DNA of 55,422 nucleotides from Clostridiales bacterium. GTDB lineage: Bacteria; Bacillota; Clostridia; Oscillospirales; Oscillospiraceae. This document shows positions 32,795 through 42,192 of the stretch, piece by piece. Numbering within the stretch: the stretch's first letter is position 1; every line of letters begins with the position of its first letter. The position numbers and the translations under genes are program-made. The stretch spans positions 1 through 55,422 of the forward strand of contig JAJPWY010000041.1 in NCBI GenBank assembly GCA_021205725.1. Reading direction: 5' to 3'. Below the pieces are notes generated by a model. That model did not search any database. It worked only from the letters and a program-made list of their open reading frames with translations, and had not been told where the DNA came from.

Positions 32795-34045
32795 TCACCT
32801 CCGGACAATATCCGCCCCCAGGGAGCGCAAAGTCTCTGTCAGCCGCTCGTAGCCCCGGTCAAGATGGTGGAGGCCGACGATCCGGCTCTCTCCCTCTGCG
32901 GCCAATGCAGCCACCACCAGGGCAGCGCCGCCCCGGAGGTCTGCCGCCTCCAGTCTGGCTCCCTGCAATCCGTTCACGCCGCAGACCACCGCCACCCGGC
33001 CCTCCACCCGGATATCCGCCCCCATACGGGCCAGCTCCTGGGTGTGGCGGTAGCGGTTTTCGAACATGGTCTCCACAAAAACGGTGGTTCCCGTCCCCTT
33101 CGTCAGGGCGGCCATGACCGGAGGCTGGGCGTCGGTGGGAAAGCCCGGATAGGGCGCTGTCCGCACCGGAGGGACTGCCCGGAGGCGTCCGTCGCCGGTG
33201 AGGGTCACCCGCTGCGCCTCCTCCCGGATGTCGCAGCCCGCCTGGGCCAGCAGGTCGGTGACGGGGAGAAGCTGTTCTCTGGGGACGCCCTCCACCGTTA
33301 CCCGTCCTCCGGCGGCGGCCCCTGCCGCCAGCCAGGTGGCGGCGCAGATGCGGTCAGCGATGACCCGGTGCTCCGCCGTGTGGAGGGGTACGCCCCCGTC
33401 GATCACCACCAGGTCGCTGCCCGCTCCCCGGACTCTGGCGCCGCAGGCGCAGAGAAACCGCTGGAGATCAACGATCTCCGGCTCCCGGGCAGCGTTGTAG
33501 ATGGCCGTCCGCCCTCTGGCGGCACAGGCGGCCAGCATAGCGTTCTCCGTGGCCCCCACGCTGGGGATGGTCAGGCTGATGTCGCAGCCCCGAAGCCCCC
33601 GGGCCGAGCATCGGAGGCCTCCCCCCTGCTCGGCGATCTCCGCCCCCAGACGTCGGAGGGCGGCCAGATGCAGGTCGATGGGCCGGGGGCCCAGCTCACA
33701 GCCGCCGGGCATGGAGAGCCTCGCCTCCCCCGTCCGGGCCAGCACCGCACCCAGGAAAATCACCGACGAGCGCATCTCCCGCATGAGGTGCTCCGGGATG
33801 TCGCACCGATCCAGTGTGCTGGAGTCCACCGTTATCGTGTCCCCCTCCCGGGCGACCCGACAGCCCAGATGCTCCAGAATGGCCACCGAAGCCGCTACGT
33901 CGGACAGGTCAGGGCAGTTATGTATCACACTGACACAGCCGGAGAGCAGGGACGCCGCCAGAATGGGCAGGACGCTGTTTTTGGAGCCCTGGACAGGCAC
34001 ACAGCCCTCCAGCCGACGTCCTCCGGAAATTACGATCTCACTCAT
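32795..34045 (-). CDS. murA: UDP-N-acetylglucosamine 1-carboxyvinyltransferase
   Basis: A 416-residue EPSP-synthase-fold enzyme that starts peptidoglycan precursor synthesis by moving enolpyruvate to UDP-GlcNAc. GSKNSVLPILAASLL near residue 20 contains the conserved Lys and Asn; the catalytic Cys116 lies in MPGGCELGPRPIDLH (the fosfomycin target). VEGVPREQLLPVTDLL and FPTDAQPPVMAAL are further family blocks. The last motif DRGYERLTETLRSLGA closes the enzyme. It sits between murG and ftsQ. Confidence 0.95.
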   Translation of the reverse strand: MSEIVISGGRRLEGCVPVQGSKNSVLPILAASLLSGCVSVIHNCPDLSDVAASVAILEHLGCRVAREGDTITVDSSTLDRCDIPEHLMREMRSSVIFLGAVLARTGEARLSMPGGCELGPRPIDLHLAALRRLGAEIAEQGGGLRCSARGLRGCDISLTIPSVGATENAMLAACAARGRTAIYNAAREPEIVDLQRFLCACGARVRGAGSDLVVIDGGVPLHTAEHRVIADRICAATWLAAGAAAGGRVTVEGVPREQLLPVTDLLAQAGCDIREEAQRVTLTGDGRLRAVPPVRTAPYPGFPTDAQPPVMAALTKGTGTTVFVETMFENRYRHTQELARMGADIRVEGRVAVVCGVNGLQGARLEAADLRGGAALVVAALAAEGESRIVGLHHLDRGYERLTETLRSLGADIVRR

Positions 34046-34104
34046 ACCATTTCCTCCCCACGACTTTGTGTCATTCTATGAGAGGAAAGGGACGGAGGTG
34101 CATA

Positions 34105-35229
34105 TCAGGACTTCAAAAGTCGCTTCAAAACCTGATAGATCCGCTCGTTGGCGTCAGATATCCCCGTCCGGGTCAGGGCCCGGCTCATCTGCTCCAGACC
34201 GGGACGGTCGGAGAGCATGGAGATCACCTGGTCGTAGAGCTTGTCGCCGGTGGTGTCCGGCTCCAGCATCAGGACGGCTCCCCCCTGCTCGGAGAGAACA
34301 CGGGCGTTCTTCTCCTGATGATTGGCGGTAACGTTGGGGCTGGGCACCAGAATACTGGGCTTTGCAATGGCGGAAATCTCCGAGATGGTGGATGCCCCCG
34401 CCCGGCTGAGCACCACGTCCGCCGCCGCCATGCACTCCGGCATATCATAGATATACTCCCGCAGATCGACTCTGGGGTAATCCTCCAGGTCAATGCCCCG
34501 GTTTTTCAGCTCCTCAGTGACCCGGGGATAGTACCGCTGGCCCACGCCGTAGATATGGTGGAAGGGGGTCCCCTCCCGGCACTCCCGGCAGACGAAGTCC
34601 ACCATGTGCTCGTTCATCACCTGAGCTCCCAGGCTGCCCCAGGTAGTCAGCACCACCGGCCGGTCGTCATCATAGCCCAGGGCGTCCCGGGCCTCCTGAC
34701 GGGTCATGTGGAAGAAGTCCTCCCGGACGGGAGTGCCGGTGACCTCCACCCGCTCCGGGTGGGGATAGTGCTTCCGGCTCTCCTCGAAGCCCACCATCAC
34801 CTTGTCCACCTCTTTGGCCAGGGCCTTGGTGGTGAGCCCCGGCTCGGCGTTGGACTCGTGGACGGCGGTGGGGATGCCCCGTTTGGCCGCTGCCCGCACT
34901 ACGGGATAGGAGGCGTAGCCTCCCGTCCCCACCACCAGGTCGGGACGGAAGTCGTCCAGGATCTTCGCCGCCTGACGGCGGGAGACCACCAGATTTTTCG
35001 CCGTTTTCAGGTTGTGCCGGATTCCTGCCAGGCTCAGCGAACGGTAAAAGCTGGAGATCGTGACGGTGCGGATGGGAAAGCCCTCTCTGGGGATCAGCTC
35101 CTGCTCCATGCCGCCGTCCGCGCCCACAAAGAGGATCTCCGCTCCGTCCCGCTCCTGAAACATCCGGGCCAGGGCCAGACCGGGGTTGATATGTCCGGCG
35201 GTGCCGCCGCAGGTGAATAACACTCTCAT
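34105..35229 (-). CDS. murG: UDP-GlcNAc:lipid I N-acetylglucosaminyltransferase
   Basis: A 374-residue GT-B glycosyltransferase that makes lipid II on the inner face of the membrane. The start MRVLFTCGGTAGHINPGLALA is the lipid I-binding G loop; VGTGGYASYPVVRAA and HESNAEPGLTTKALA follow; SRAGASTISEISAIAKPSILVP is the UDP-GlcNAc site. GAGGAAA precedes the ATG at 35229. Gene order ftsW-murG is the usual one. Confidence 0.96.
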   Translation of the reverse strand: MRVLFTCGGTAGHINPGLALARMFQERDGAEILFVGADGGMEQELIPREGFPIRTVTISSFYRSLSLAGIRHNLKTAKNLVVSRRQAAKILDDFRPDLVVGTGGYASYPVVRAAAKRGIPTAVHESNAEPGLTTKALAKEVDKVMVGFEESRKHYPHPERVEVTGTPVREDFFHMTRQEARDALGYDDDRPVVLTTWGSLGAQVMNEHMVDFVCRECREGTPFHHIYGVGQRYYPRVTEELKNRGIDLEDYPRVDLREYIYDMPECMAAADVVLSRAGASTISEISAIAKPSILVPSPNVTANHQEKNARVLSEQGGAVLMLEPDTTGDKLYDQVISMLSDRPGLEQMSRALTRTGISDANERIYQVLKRLLKS

Positions 35230-35260
35230 GCTCGTTTCCTCACAAATCTTACAGGATAGG

Positions 35261-36565
35261 TCAGCCCTGTTTGGGCGCGGGTATCTGCCGGGAGACCGAC
35301 AGGACAACTCCCATCTCCGCCAGCTGTATCACCAGTGCGGTGCCGCCGTAACTGAAGAAGGGCAGGGAGATGCCGGTATTGGGGATCAGATTGGTGACCA
35401 CGGCGATGTTCAGGAACACCTGAACCGCCAGCAGGGTGATAATGCCCACGATGAGCAGAGAACCGAACCGGTCCCGGGCGTGGAGGGCCAGCCAGTAGCC
35501 CCGGAGCACCAGCATGGCAAACAGGATGATGATGATGGTGGCACCGATAAAGCCCAGCTCCTCGCAGACGATGGAGAAGATCAGGTCGTTCTGCTCCTCC
35601 GGGACGTAGCCAAATTTCTGTCGGCTCTCCCCGAAGCCCAGGCCGGACAATCCGCCGGAGGCGATGGCGTAAAGGCCCTGGATGATCTGATAACCTGCGC
35701 CGGAGGCGTCCGACCAGGGATCCAGCCACACGGCAATACGGCTACTGTTATAGCCGATGACAAAGACGATGACGCCCAGGGCCCCCGCCACAGCGCAGCC
35801 ACCTGCCACGAACCAGCCCCAGTGGACGCCGGAGGCGAACAGAATGGCGGCAGCGGCCACCATGACCAGCAGGAAGCCGGACAGGTGGGGCTCCATGAGC
35901 AGCAGCACGCCGATGACCAGCAGCACCACCACATAGGGGATCAGCTCCCACAGGCCGATGCGCTGTCCGAAGCGGTAGATGCCCTGGATGGCGGGCAGCT
36001 TGCGGAACTGGCGGAACATCGTCCCCATGTCGTAGAAGAAGCCCCGGATGGCACCCCTGGGGCGGCGGCCCCGGGGCTTTTCCGGCTGGGGATGCTCACT
36101 GCGGAGCTGGGCCAGGGGGCGCTTGGATAGGCTGGATGCAAAGTACATGACCACGGCGATCTTGGCGATCTCCGAGGGCTGGAAGGTGGTAAATCCCAGG
36201 CTGATCCAGCGGCGGGCATTGTGGCTCACCACGCTGAAGGGGGTGGGGATGAGCACAAAGATCAGCAGGAAGATGGCGATAGCCAGGGCGATAGCCCCCA
36301 GCCAGCGCATCTGCTGATAGTCAATTTTAGAGACGATGTACATGACCGCAATGCCGATGACCGCAAAAATCGCCTGCCGCTTGAAATAAAATGCCGCGTC
36401 ATAGTTGGAGGCCGCCTCTGTGCTGGCGGTATAGGAGGAGGCGGAATACAGCATGATCAGTCCAATGCCCAGCAGCAGCAGGGTCAGGGCCAGAAAGGGC
36501 AGGTCGATGGGCCCCTTCGCCCACTGCTGGTCACGGGGCGTATCCCGATTCGTTTTCCACGCCAT
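35261..36565 (-). CDS. ftsW: FtsW/SpoVE-type SEDS glycosyltransferase with an enlarged loop
   Basis: A 434-residue SEDS protein with about ten helices that polymerises lipid II together with a PBP. Family blocks: LMLYSASS (37-44), NARRWISLGFTTFQPSEIAKIA (116-137), the long outside loop with YQIIQGLYAIASGGLSGLGFGES, and the end LPFFSYGGTALV. Between FASSLSKRP and MEPHLSG there are about 73 residues against about 28 in B. subtilis SpoVE, including a basic stretch (EKPRGRRPRG). ATG at 36565. FtsW and SpoVE cannot be told apart from sequence. Confidence 0.92.
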   Translation of the reverse strand: MAWKTNRDTPRDQQWAKGPIDLPFLALTLLLLGIGLIMLYSASSYTASTEAASNYDAAFYFKRQAIFAVIGIAVMYIVSKIDYQQMRWLGAIALAIAIFLLIFVLIPTPFSVVSHNARRWISLGFTTFQPSEIAKIAVVMYFASSLSKRPLAQLRSEHPQPEKPRGRRPRGAIRGFFYDMGTMFRQFRKLPAIQGIYRFGQRIGLWELIPYVVVLLVIGVLLLMEPHLSGFLLVMVAAAAILFASGVHWGWFVAGGCAVAGALGVIVFVIGYNSSRIAVWLDPWSDASGAGYQIIQGLYAIASGGLSGLGFGESRQKFGYVPEEQNDLIFSIVCEELGFIGATIIIILFAMLVLRGYWLALHARDRFGSLLIVGIITLLAVQVFLNIAVVTNLIPNTGISLPFFSYGGTALVIQLAEMGVVLSVSRQIPAPKQG

Positions 36566-36629
36566 TGGTTGCTCCTTTCACGGGCGGCAGACAGGTCCGC
36601 CGCCCTCCATGGAATAGAGAGTTCTTCCC

Positions 36630-37619
36630 TCAGACCGTGGGGAAGCGATCCATAACTCCCCAGAAGGCCAGGATGCAGGCCGCCGCCGAGATGGTGGTAA
36701 AGACGGCGAACAGCTTCTCCTCGCTCCAGCCCCCCAGCTCCAGGTGGTGGTGGAGGGGCGCCATGCGGAAGATGCGCTTGCCGTGGGTGAGCTTGAAGTA
36801 TGTCACCTGAATGATGTCGCTGAGGGTCTCGGCGATATAGATGATGCCCACCAGGATGAGGGCCAGGGGGATGTCCAGGGCGAAGGCCAGCCCCGCCACG
36901 GCGCCGCCCAGAAACAGGGAGCCGGTGTCCCCCATAAAAACCTTGGCCGGGTGGAAGTTGTAGAGCAGGAAGGCGCACAGCCCGCCGAAGATGGCGGCGG
37001 CAAAGACCCCCAGCTCGGTGTAGCCCCAGTAGGCAGCTACCGCCACATAGAACAGGGCCACCGGCATGGTCACCCCGGAGGAGAGGCCGTCCACCCCGTC
37101 GGTCAGGTTCACTGCGTTCACCGTGCCCACAATGACAAAGGCGGCGAAGATCATATAGATCACCCAGGGGATCTCAACGGTCACGTTGAAAAAGGGAATA
37201 TACAGCTGGGACTGGAGATAGCCGAAGGAGCGCATAAGGACGATGAACAGAATCGCCGCCGCCAGCTGGAGCAGGAACTTCTGAGGGGCGGTCAACCCCT
37301 CGTTTTTCTTGTACTTCACCTTCATGAAGTCGTCGAAGAACCCGATGGCCCCAAACACCAGGGCAAAGAGATAGACGAACATGCCGCCGAAATCCCCCTC
37401 CATAAAGTCCGGGATGCCCGTCAGCAGCAGGGCCACCAGGATGCCCACGATGAACATGATGCCCCCCATGGTGGGGGTACCCTGCTTGGACATATGCCAG
37501 TTCGGGCCGATCTCCTTGATGGTCTGCCCTGCGTGAAGGGCGATCAGCCGGGGAATCAAAATCCGGCCCATCCCGTAGGAGACCAGGAACGAAATCACTA
37601 AACTGAGTACAACTCTCAT
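36630..37619 (-). CDS. mraY: Phospho-N-acetylmuramoyl-pentapeptide transferase
   Basis: A 329-residue membrane enzyme with about ten helices that moves phospho-MurNAc-pentapeptide to undecaprenyl phosphate (lipid I). Visible: KQGTPTMGGIMFI (50-62), FFDDFMKVKYKKNEGL with the Asp pair, NLTDGVDGLSSGV and the His-rich loop MAPLHHHLELGGWSEEK. ATG at 37619 with GGAGG upstream. It is followed by ftsW after 64 bases; murD, usually between them, is absent. Confidence 0.96.
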   Translation of the reverse strand: MRVVLSLVISFLVSYGMGRILIPRLIALHAGQTIKEIGPNWHMSKQGTPTMGGIMFIVGILVALLLTGIPDFMEGDFGGMFVYLFALVFGAIGFFDDFMKVKYKKNEGLTAPQKFLLQLAAAILFIVLMRSFGYLQSQLYIPFFNVTVEIPWVIYMIFAAFVIVGTVNAVNLTDGVDGLSSGVTMPVALFYVAVAAYWGYTELGVFAAAIFGGLCAFLLYNFHPAKVFMGDTGSLFLGGAVAGLAFALDIPLALILVGIIYIAETLSDIIQVTYFKLTHGKRIFRMAPLHHHLELGGWSEEKLFAVFTTISAAACILAFWGVMDRFPTV

Positions 37620-37758
37620 CTTTGGAACCTCCTGTATGCCAAATGCGCCGCAGGCAGTCTCTCTCTGGTCTTTGTCCGCCCCGGGCTGGGACGCCCTGTT
37701 CCAGCCACTAGCATATCACATTTGACCCTTGCTTTCTACTGTTATTATGGGAAAAAGT

Positions 37759-40215
37759 CTAATCCGACAGTCCTGTGCTGGCGTCTGCGTCCGAGGTGTC
37801 CTTGTCCTCAAACTCCACCGTCAGCAGGGTGCCCCGCTTGACACTGGTTCCGGCAGAGATGCTCTGGCTGACGCAGACGGTGGTGCTGGTGTAGTATCCG
37901 GAGGTGCCGGTGGCCTGCATATACAGCCCCAGGTCGTTGAGCACATCCACCACCTGATCCGGGGTCAGTCCCTTCAGGTTGGGCATCTCCACCTCGTCGG
38001 TGGGCACCTCCTCCCCCATGTAGAGGATGACGGTGCTGTTTTGCGGGATGTATGTTCCGGAGGACGGAATCTGTCCGGTGACAGTGTCCCCGTTGCCCAC
38101 CGTCCGGTAGGTCAGCTTTTTGTTGTTCAGGGTCTGCTCCGCCTGGGCCTCGGTCTGTCCGGTCAGGTCGGGAACGGAGGTCAACTCGCCGGTCAGGTTG
38201 TCAGAACTGTAGGACTTCTCATAGCCCCGGTAGTCCAGCACCTTGGCCAGCAGCTTTACCGCAACCGGAGCGGCCATGTTGCCGCCGGAGATGTAGAGGC
38301 CGGAGGGCGTATAATCTCCGCCGTCTGCCGACTCAGGCCGGTCGAAGATGACCAGGACGATGACGTCCGGATCGTCCGCCGGGGCAAAGCCCACAAAGGA
38401 GACGATATACTCCCCGTCCACCAGGGTCTGGGAGGTGCCCGTCTTGCCGCCGATGCGATAGCCCGCCTGATAGGCGTTCTTTCCGGTGTACTTGGAGACG
38501 ACTCCCTCCAAAATCTCCGCACAGGTCTGGCTGGTCTCCTCGCTGATGACCTGGCGGACGGCGGTGGCCTCCGCCTCATAGGTGGTGTTGCCGTCTGCGT
38601 CCACGATCTTATCCACCACATAGGGAGTGTAGAGATAGCCCCCGTTGACCACCGCATTGAAGGCGGTGATCATCTGGATAGGCGTCACCTCGAACCGCTG
38701 CCCGAAGGAGGCGGTGGCCAGCTCGGTGATGTTGAAGTCCTCATAGCTCCACACCTCGCCGATGTTCTCATAGGGCAGGTCGATGCCGGTGGTTTCCATA
38801 ATACCGAAGTTGTAGAAGTACTGATAGAAGGTGGAATACCCCAGCCGCTGTCCAATTTCCAGCAGGGCCATATTACAGGAGTGGCCGATGGCCTCCGCCA
38901 AAGTCTGGGTGCCGTGGGTGCCGGAGCAGCCGATGGTGTAGATGTCCAGCTGGGTGCTGCCTCCGCAGTAGAAGGTGCTGGTCTCATTCACCACGCCCTC
39001 CTCCAGGGCGGCGGCCAGAACCAGGGCCTTGAAGGTGGAGCCGGGCTCATAGGTGTCGGTGATGGCCTTGTTCGTCCACAGGGAGTAGAGCATATCGGAA
39101 TAGGCCTGGCTGTAGGCGGAGTCGTAGTCCAGAACGGTAGTCTCCTCCTCGGTGAGGTTCAGCCCCTCCTTTTCCGCCTGAGCGATGGCCTCGGCCACCT
39201 CCGCCTCAGACTCGGCGACCAGCTCCTGGGCGTTCTCCTCCACCTCGTCCAGCAGATCCTCGTCCTCGATGGTGCTGTAGTTGTTCAGGTCGAAGCCGGG
39301 GGAGGAGGCCATGCCCAGGATGGCACCGGTATCGCACTCCATGACGATGATGGTGCCGCCGTTGGTGGTCTCATACTTTTCACAGTACTCCTCCAGCAGG
39401 CTCTCACAATATTCCTGAATGTTGGCGTCCAGGGTCAGGTATATGTCGCTGCCGTCCTCGGCGTCATAGTAGTCCTGGAAGAAGTTGAGCAGATCGGTGC
39501 CGTCCTCGTCTACGGCGGTGACGATGTAGCCCGGGGTGCCGGAGAGCTCGTCGTTGTACTTGGCCTCCAGGCCGTAGGCCCCGTCCCCGTCAGCGTTGGT
39601 GAAGCCGATGATCTGGGCGGCCATGTCCCCGTAGGGATAATACCGCTTGGTGTTGGGCTGGAGATAGACGCAGCCGGTGAGACCGTACTCGTCAATCAGC
39701 TCCCGCACCTGATCCTCCACGTCGGACTCCACCTTGGTGGCCAGGCGCTTGTACTGGCTGTCGGTGTCCTGACACTTCTCGTGGAGCTCCTCCTCGTCCA
39801 GGTCTAAAATCTCCGCCAGCTGAGAGCAGACCACGTCCTCCACATCCCAGTCGTAATCGGAGGTGTCTGTTCCCTTCTCCCTGGCGTTCTCCAGGCTCTC
39901 GTCCAGGGACTGCTGCTTTTCGGCGATGGCCTTGGGGGAGATGATGACGTCATAGACGGTGGAGCTGATGGCCAGCACGTTGCCGTTGGCGTCGTAGATG
40001 GTGCCCCGGGAGGCGCTGACCGACAGCTGTGAGGTCTGCTGGGTGACGGCCTTTTCCTCCAGCTCGTCATGCTGAACGATCTGGAGCTGGTAGAGCTGCC
40101 AGATGAGGGGGATGAAGATGACGATCCCGAATACGATCATCAGCATGACCGAACGGCTGAACACCAGCCGGTTCGCCGCCTTGCCTGCCTCACGAATCTT
40201 CCGTTCCTTGTTCAT
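37759..40215 (-). CDS. Penicillin-binding transpeptidase with PASTA domains (SpoVD/FtsI type)
   Basis: An 818-residue class B PBP. A membrane helix (about 24-45) is followed by the dimerisation part (SRGTIYDANGNVLA), then the transpeptidase domain with EPGSTFKAL (SxxK, about 390), the SCN of GHSCNMAL (SxN, about 445) and GGKTGTSQT (KTG, about 590). Two PASTA repeats close the protein (VPDLTGQTEAQAEQTL and MPNLKGLTPDQVVDVL). It cross-links septal or spore peptidoglycan. The PASTA pair and the place between an ftsL-like gene and mraY fit the pbpB/spoVD locus. Confidence 0.93.
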   Translation of the reverse strand: MNKERKIREAGKAANRLVFSRSVMLMIVFGIVIFIPLIWQLYQLQIVQHDELEEKAVTQQTSQLSVSASRGTIYDANGNVLAISSTVYDVIISPKAIAEKQQSLDESLENAREKGTDTSDYDWDVEDVVCSQLAEILDLDEEELHEKCQDTDSQYKRLATKVESDVEDQVRELIDEYGLTGCVYLQPNTKRYYPYGDMAAQIIGFTNADGDGAYGLEAKYNDELSGTPGYIVTAVDEDGTDLLNFFQDYYDAEDGSDIYLTLDANIQEYCESLLEEYCEKYETTNGGTIIVMECDTGAILGMASSPGFDLNNYSTIEDEDLLDEVEENAQELVAESEAEVAEAIAQAEKEGLNLTEEETTVLDYDSAYSQAYSDMLYSLWTNKAITDTYEPGSTFKALVLAAALEEGVVNETSTFYCGGSTQLDIYTIGCSGTHGTQTLAEAIGHSCNMALLEIGQRLGYSTFYQYFYNFGIMETTGIDLPYENIGEVWSYEDFNITELATASFGQRFEVTPIQMITAFNAVVNGGYLYTPYVVDKIVDADGNTTYEAEATAVRQVISEETSQTCAEILEGVVSKYTGKNAYQAGYRIGGKTGTSQTLVDGEYIVSFVGFAPADDPDVIVLVIFDRPESADGGDYTPSGLYISGGNMAAPVAVKLLAKVLDYRGYEKSYSSDNLTGELTSVPDLTGQTEAQAEQTLNNKKLTYRTVGNGDTVTGQIPSSGTYIPQNSTVILYMGEEVPTDEVEMPNLKGLTPDQVVDVLNDLGLYMQATGTSGYYTSTTVCVSQSISAGTSVKRGTLLTVEFEDKDTSDADASTGLSD

Positions 40216-40258
40216 GGTCTACTGCCTTTCCAGCCGTCCCCGGCTACTCTGACGAAAA

Positions 40259-40290
40259 GGGCGCAAGAAAAGGATTGTTTTCTTACGCCC
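40259..40290 (-). terminator. Terminator-like hairpin between the ftsL-like and PBP genes
   Basis: On the minus strand a stem GGGCGTAAGAAAA / TTTTCTTGCGCCC (one mismatch) is followed by TTTTCGTC. It lies in a 136-base gap inside the cell-wall cluster and could reduce read-through into the PBP gene. Confidence 0.65.
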
Positions 40291-40351
40291 CGTTTACATT
40301 CTCTTTTGGTAGGGTCACGCTTGCTCCCAGCCTATGTAAGACAATTCCCGC

Positions 40352-40870
40352 TTATGACCACAGGGATTCCCACAGCGCCTGGATCCGTTCCAGCAGGCTG
40401 TCGCTCTCGCTGTAGACCACTGCGCTGTCCGGCTCGGACAGATCCACATAGATCTTCTGATCGCTGCTGGCCTCGGACAGGCCCACATCCGCATTGTCCA
40501 CGGCCTCCTGGAGAGCGGCCTGGTCAAATACCTCCTCATACCGGGCCTCCAGCTTATCCCCCTCCTCCTGGAGCTCGCTCAGCTCATCCCGGACAATCAC
40601 CGTCTCGGCATAGATGGCGTTGAGCTGGGTGTAGCTGAACAGAATCATCACCGCCATCACCGCTGCCGCCGCAAATCCCAGCACCGGAAGGATGCTGATG
40701 CTCTCCTTCGGGCGAAGGTTGACCTTGATCCGGCTCTGAACCTGCTCCTGGGTCTGTCCCTTTTTCCGGGGGCGAACCAGAGGCAGCTCCTGAAGCTGAG
40801 GCCCGTTGTCCCGCTTCCGGCGGGGAGCAGCAGTTTCATAGCTGTAATATTGTCTCGCTGCATTTGCCAT
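40352..40870 (-). CDS. FtsL-like septum formation protein
   Basis: A 172-residue bitopic protein: a basic, Gln-rich cytoplasmic part (1-55), one membrane helix (about 60-80, ISILPVLGFAAAAVMAVMIL), then a coiled coil (TVIVRDELSELQEEGDKLEARYEE) and an acidic tail. The place between rsmH and a division PBP is that of ftsL, whose sequence is always poorly conserved. The N-terminal part is longer than in B. subtilis FtsL (117 residues). Confidence 0.78.
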   Translation of the reverse strand: MANAARQYYSYETAAPRRKRDNGPQLQELPLVRPRKKGQTQEQVQSRIKVNLRPKESISILPVLGFAAAAVMAVMILFSYTQLNAIYAETVIVRDELSELQEEGDKLEARYEEVFDQAALQEAVDNADVGLSEASSDQKIYVDLSEPDSAVVYSESDSLLERIQALWESLWS

Positions 40871-40903
40871 AAAGGGATGCCTCGTTTCCTATATCATAAA
40901 CGG

Positions 40904-41839
40904 CTAACACTTCTCGCAGATACGAAGCTTTGCGCTGCGGGCTCTGGGGTTATCCCCACACTCGTCAGCCGAGGGTAAAATCGGTTTTCTGGGAGTCAGG
41001 CGCACCTGAGGCGTCTTGCCGCAGACGCACACAGGAAATTCCGGCGGGCAGGTGCAGCCTCTGGCTGCCTGAGCCATGGCGGTCTTGACGATCCGATCCT
41101 CCAGGGAGTGGAAGGTGATGACGCACAGCCGTCCGCCCGGGTTCAGCCGGGAAATGACCGCCTCCATGGTGTCGGCGATGGCTCCCAGCTCATCGTTGAC
41201 GGCGATGCGTAGCGCCTGAAAGCTCCGCTTGGCGGGGTGCTGCTTCTCCCGAAGGGCGGCGGCGGGCATGGCGGAGCGGATGATGTCCACCAGCTCCAGA
41301 GTGGTCTCGATGGGCCGCTCCTCCCGCCTGCGGCAGATGGCGGCGGCGATCCGGGGAGAGTACCGCTCCTCACCGTACCGGCTGAGGATGAGGCGAAGCT
41401 CATCCTCGGCATAGGTGTTGACGATATCGGCGGCAGTCAGCGTCTGGCTCTGATCCATCCGCATATCCAGAGGGGCGTCCTTGCTGTAGGAGAAGCCCCG
41501 GCTGGCGTCGTCCAGCTGGGGAGAGGAAACCCCCAAATCCAACAAAATACCGTCTACTCCGACAATGGAGCGCTGGCTCAGTATCTCCGGAATGTCCCGA
41601 AAGTTGCCGTGTACCAGGGTCACCCGATCCATCAGTGCGCCGAACCGTCCCGGTGCGGCGTCCAGCGCCGCCTGATCCCGGTCAATGGCGATGAGCCGTC
41701 CGGTGGTCAGTCTGGCCGCCACCTCTCTGGCGTGGCCCGCCCGTCCCAGAGTGCCGTCCACATAGACGCCCTCCGGCCGGATAGCCAATCCCTGGATACA
41801 TTCCTCCAGCAGCACCGGGCGATGGGTGAACTCTGTCAT
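40904..41839 (-). CDS. rsmH: 16S rRNA (cytosine(1402)-N4)-methyltransferase
   Basis: A 311-residue SAM-dependent methyltransferase (MraW). It begins HRPVLLEECIQGLAI; the SAM loop is YVDGTLGRAGHAREV, followed by DGILLDLGVSSPQLDDASRGFSY and the late motif ITFHSLEDRIVK. A Cys cluster (GCTCPPEFPVCVCGKTP) near the end is usual in Firmicutes. It methylates C1402 in the ribosomal decoding site. First gene of the cell-wall cluster; no mraZ lies before it. Confidence 0.96.
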   Translation of the reverse strand: MTEFTHRPVLLEECIQGLAIRPEGVYVDGTLGRAGHAREVAARLTTGRLIAIDRDQAALDAAPGRFGALMDRVTLVHGNFRDIPEILSQRSIVGVDGILLDLGVSSPQLDDASRGFSYSKDAPLDMRMDQSQTLTAADIVNTYAEDELRLILSRYGEERYSPRIAAAICRRREERPIETTLELVDIIRSAMPAAALREKQHPAKRSFQALRIAVNDELGAIADTMEAVISRLNPGGRLCVITFHSLEDRIVKTAMAQAARGCTCPPEFPVCVCGKTPQVRLTPRKPILPSADECGDNPRARSAKLRICEKC

Positions 41840-41907
41840 GGTACAGCGACCCGCCTTTCTCCCCGGCCCGGGGCAGCCGCCCTGAAATCGTCTCCGGTGA
41901 TATAGCT

Positions 41908-41936
41908 AGTATAATTCTTTTGTTCCAAAATTGCAA
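41908..41936 (-). promoter_or_regulatory. Promoter of the rsmH-ftsL cluster
   Basis: On the minus strand TTGCAA (41931-41936) and TATACT (41908-41913) are 17 bases apart, about 70 bases before rsmH. The AT-rich gap 41840-42192 holds no gene; mraZ, often present here, is not seen. Confidence 0.68.
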
Positions 41937-42192
41937 CCCCTTGTAACTATTTTTTCGGATAAATCCTTTCCGTTTTTCCTTCCAAATCGGATAATTTGGG
42001 CCAAAAGTTTTGTGAATTGTTCAGTCAAGTTGCAAAAATCCGAGAATACGCCCCATTTTTCAAAGGTTGCGGTTAGAATTATGTCAATTGCCCGGAGACA
42101 GAGCGACCGGACGGGCTGCGCTGTCTCCACGCCGTCCGTCCGGTCAGCTGTCTCTGATGTGGATCGGGCGTGCTCCGCCCGTCGCTTTTCAC

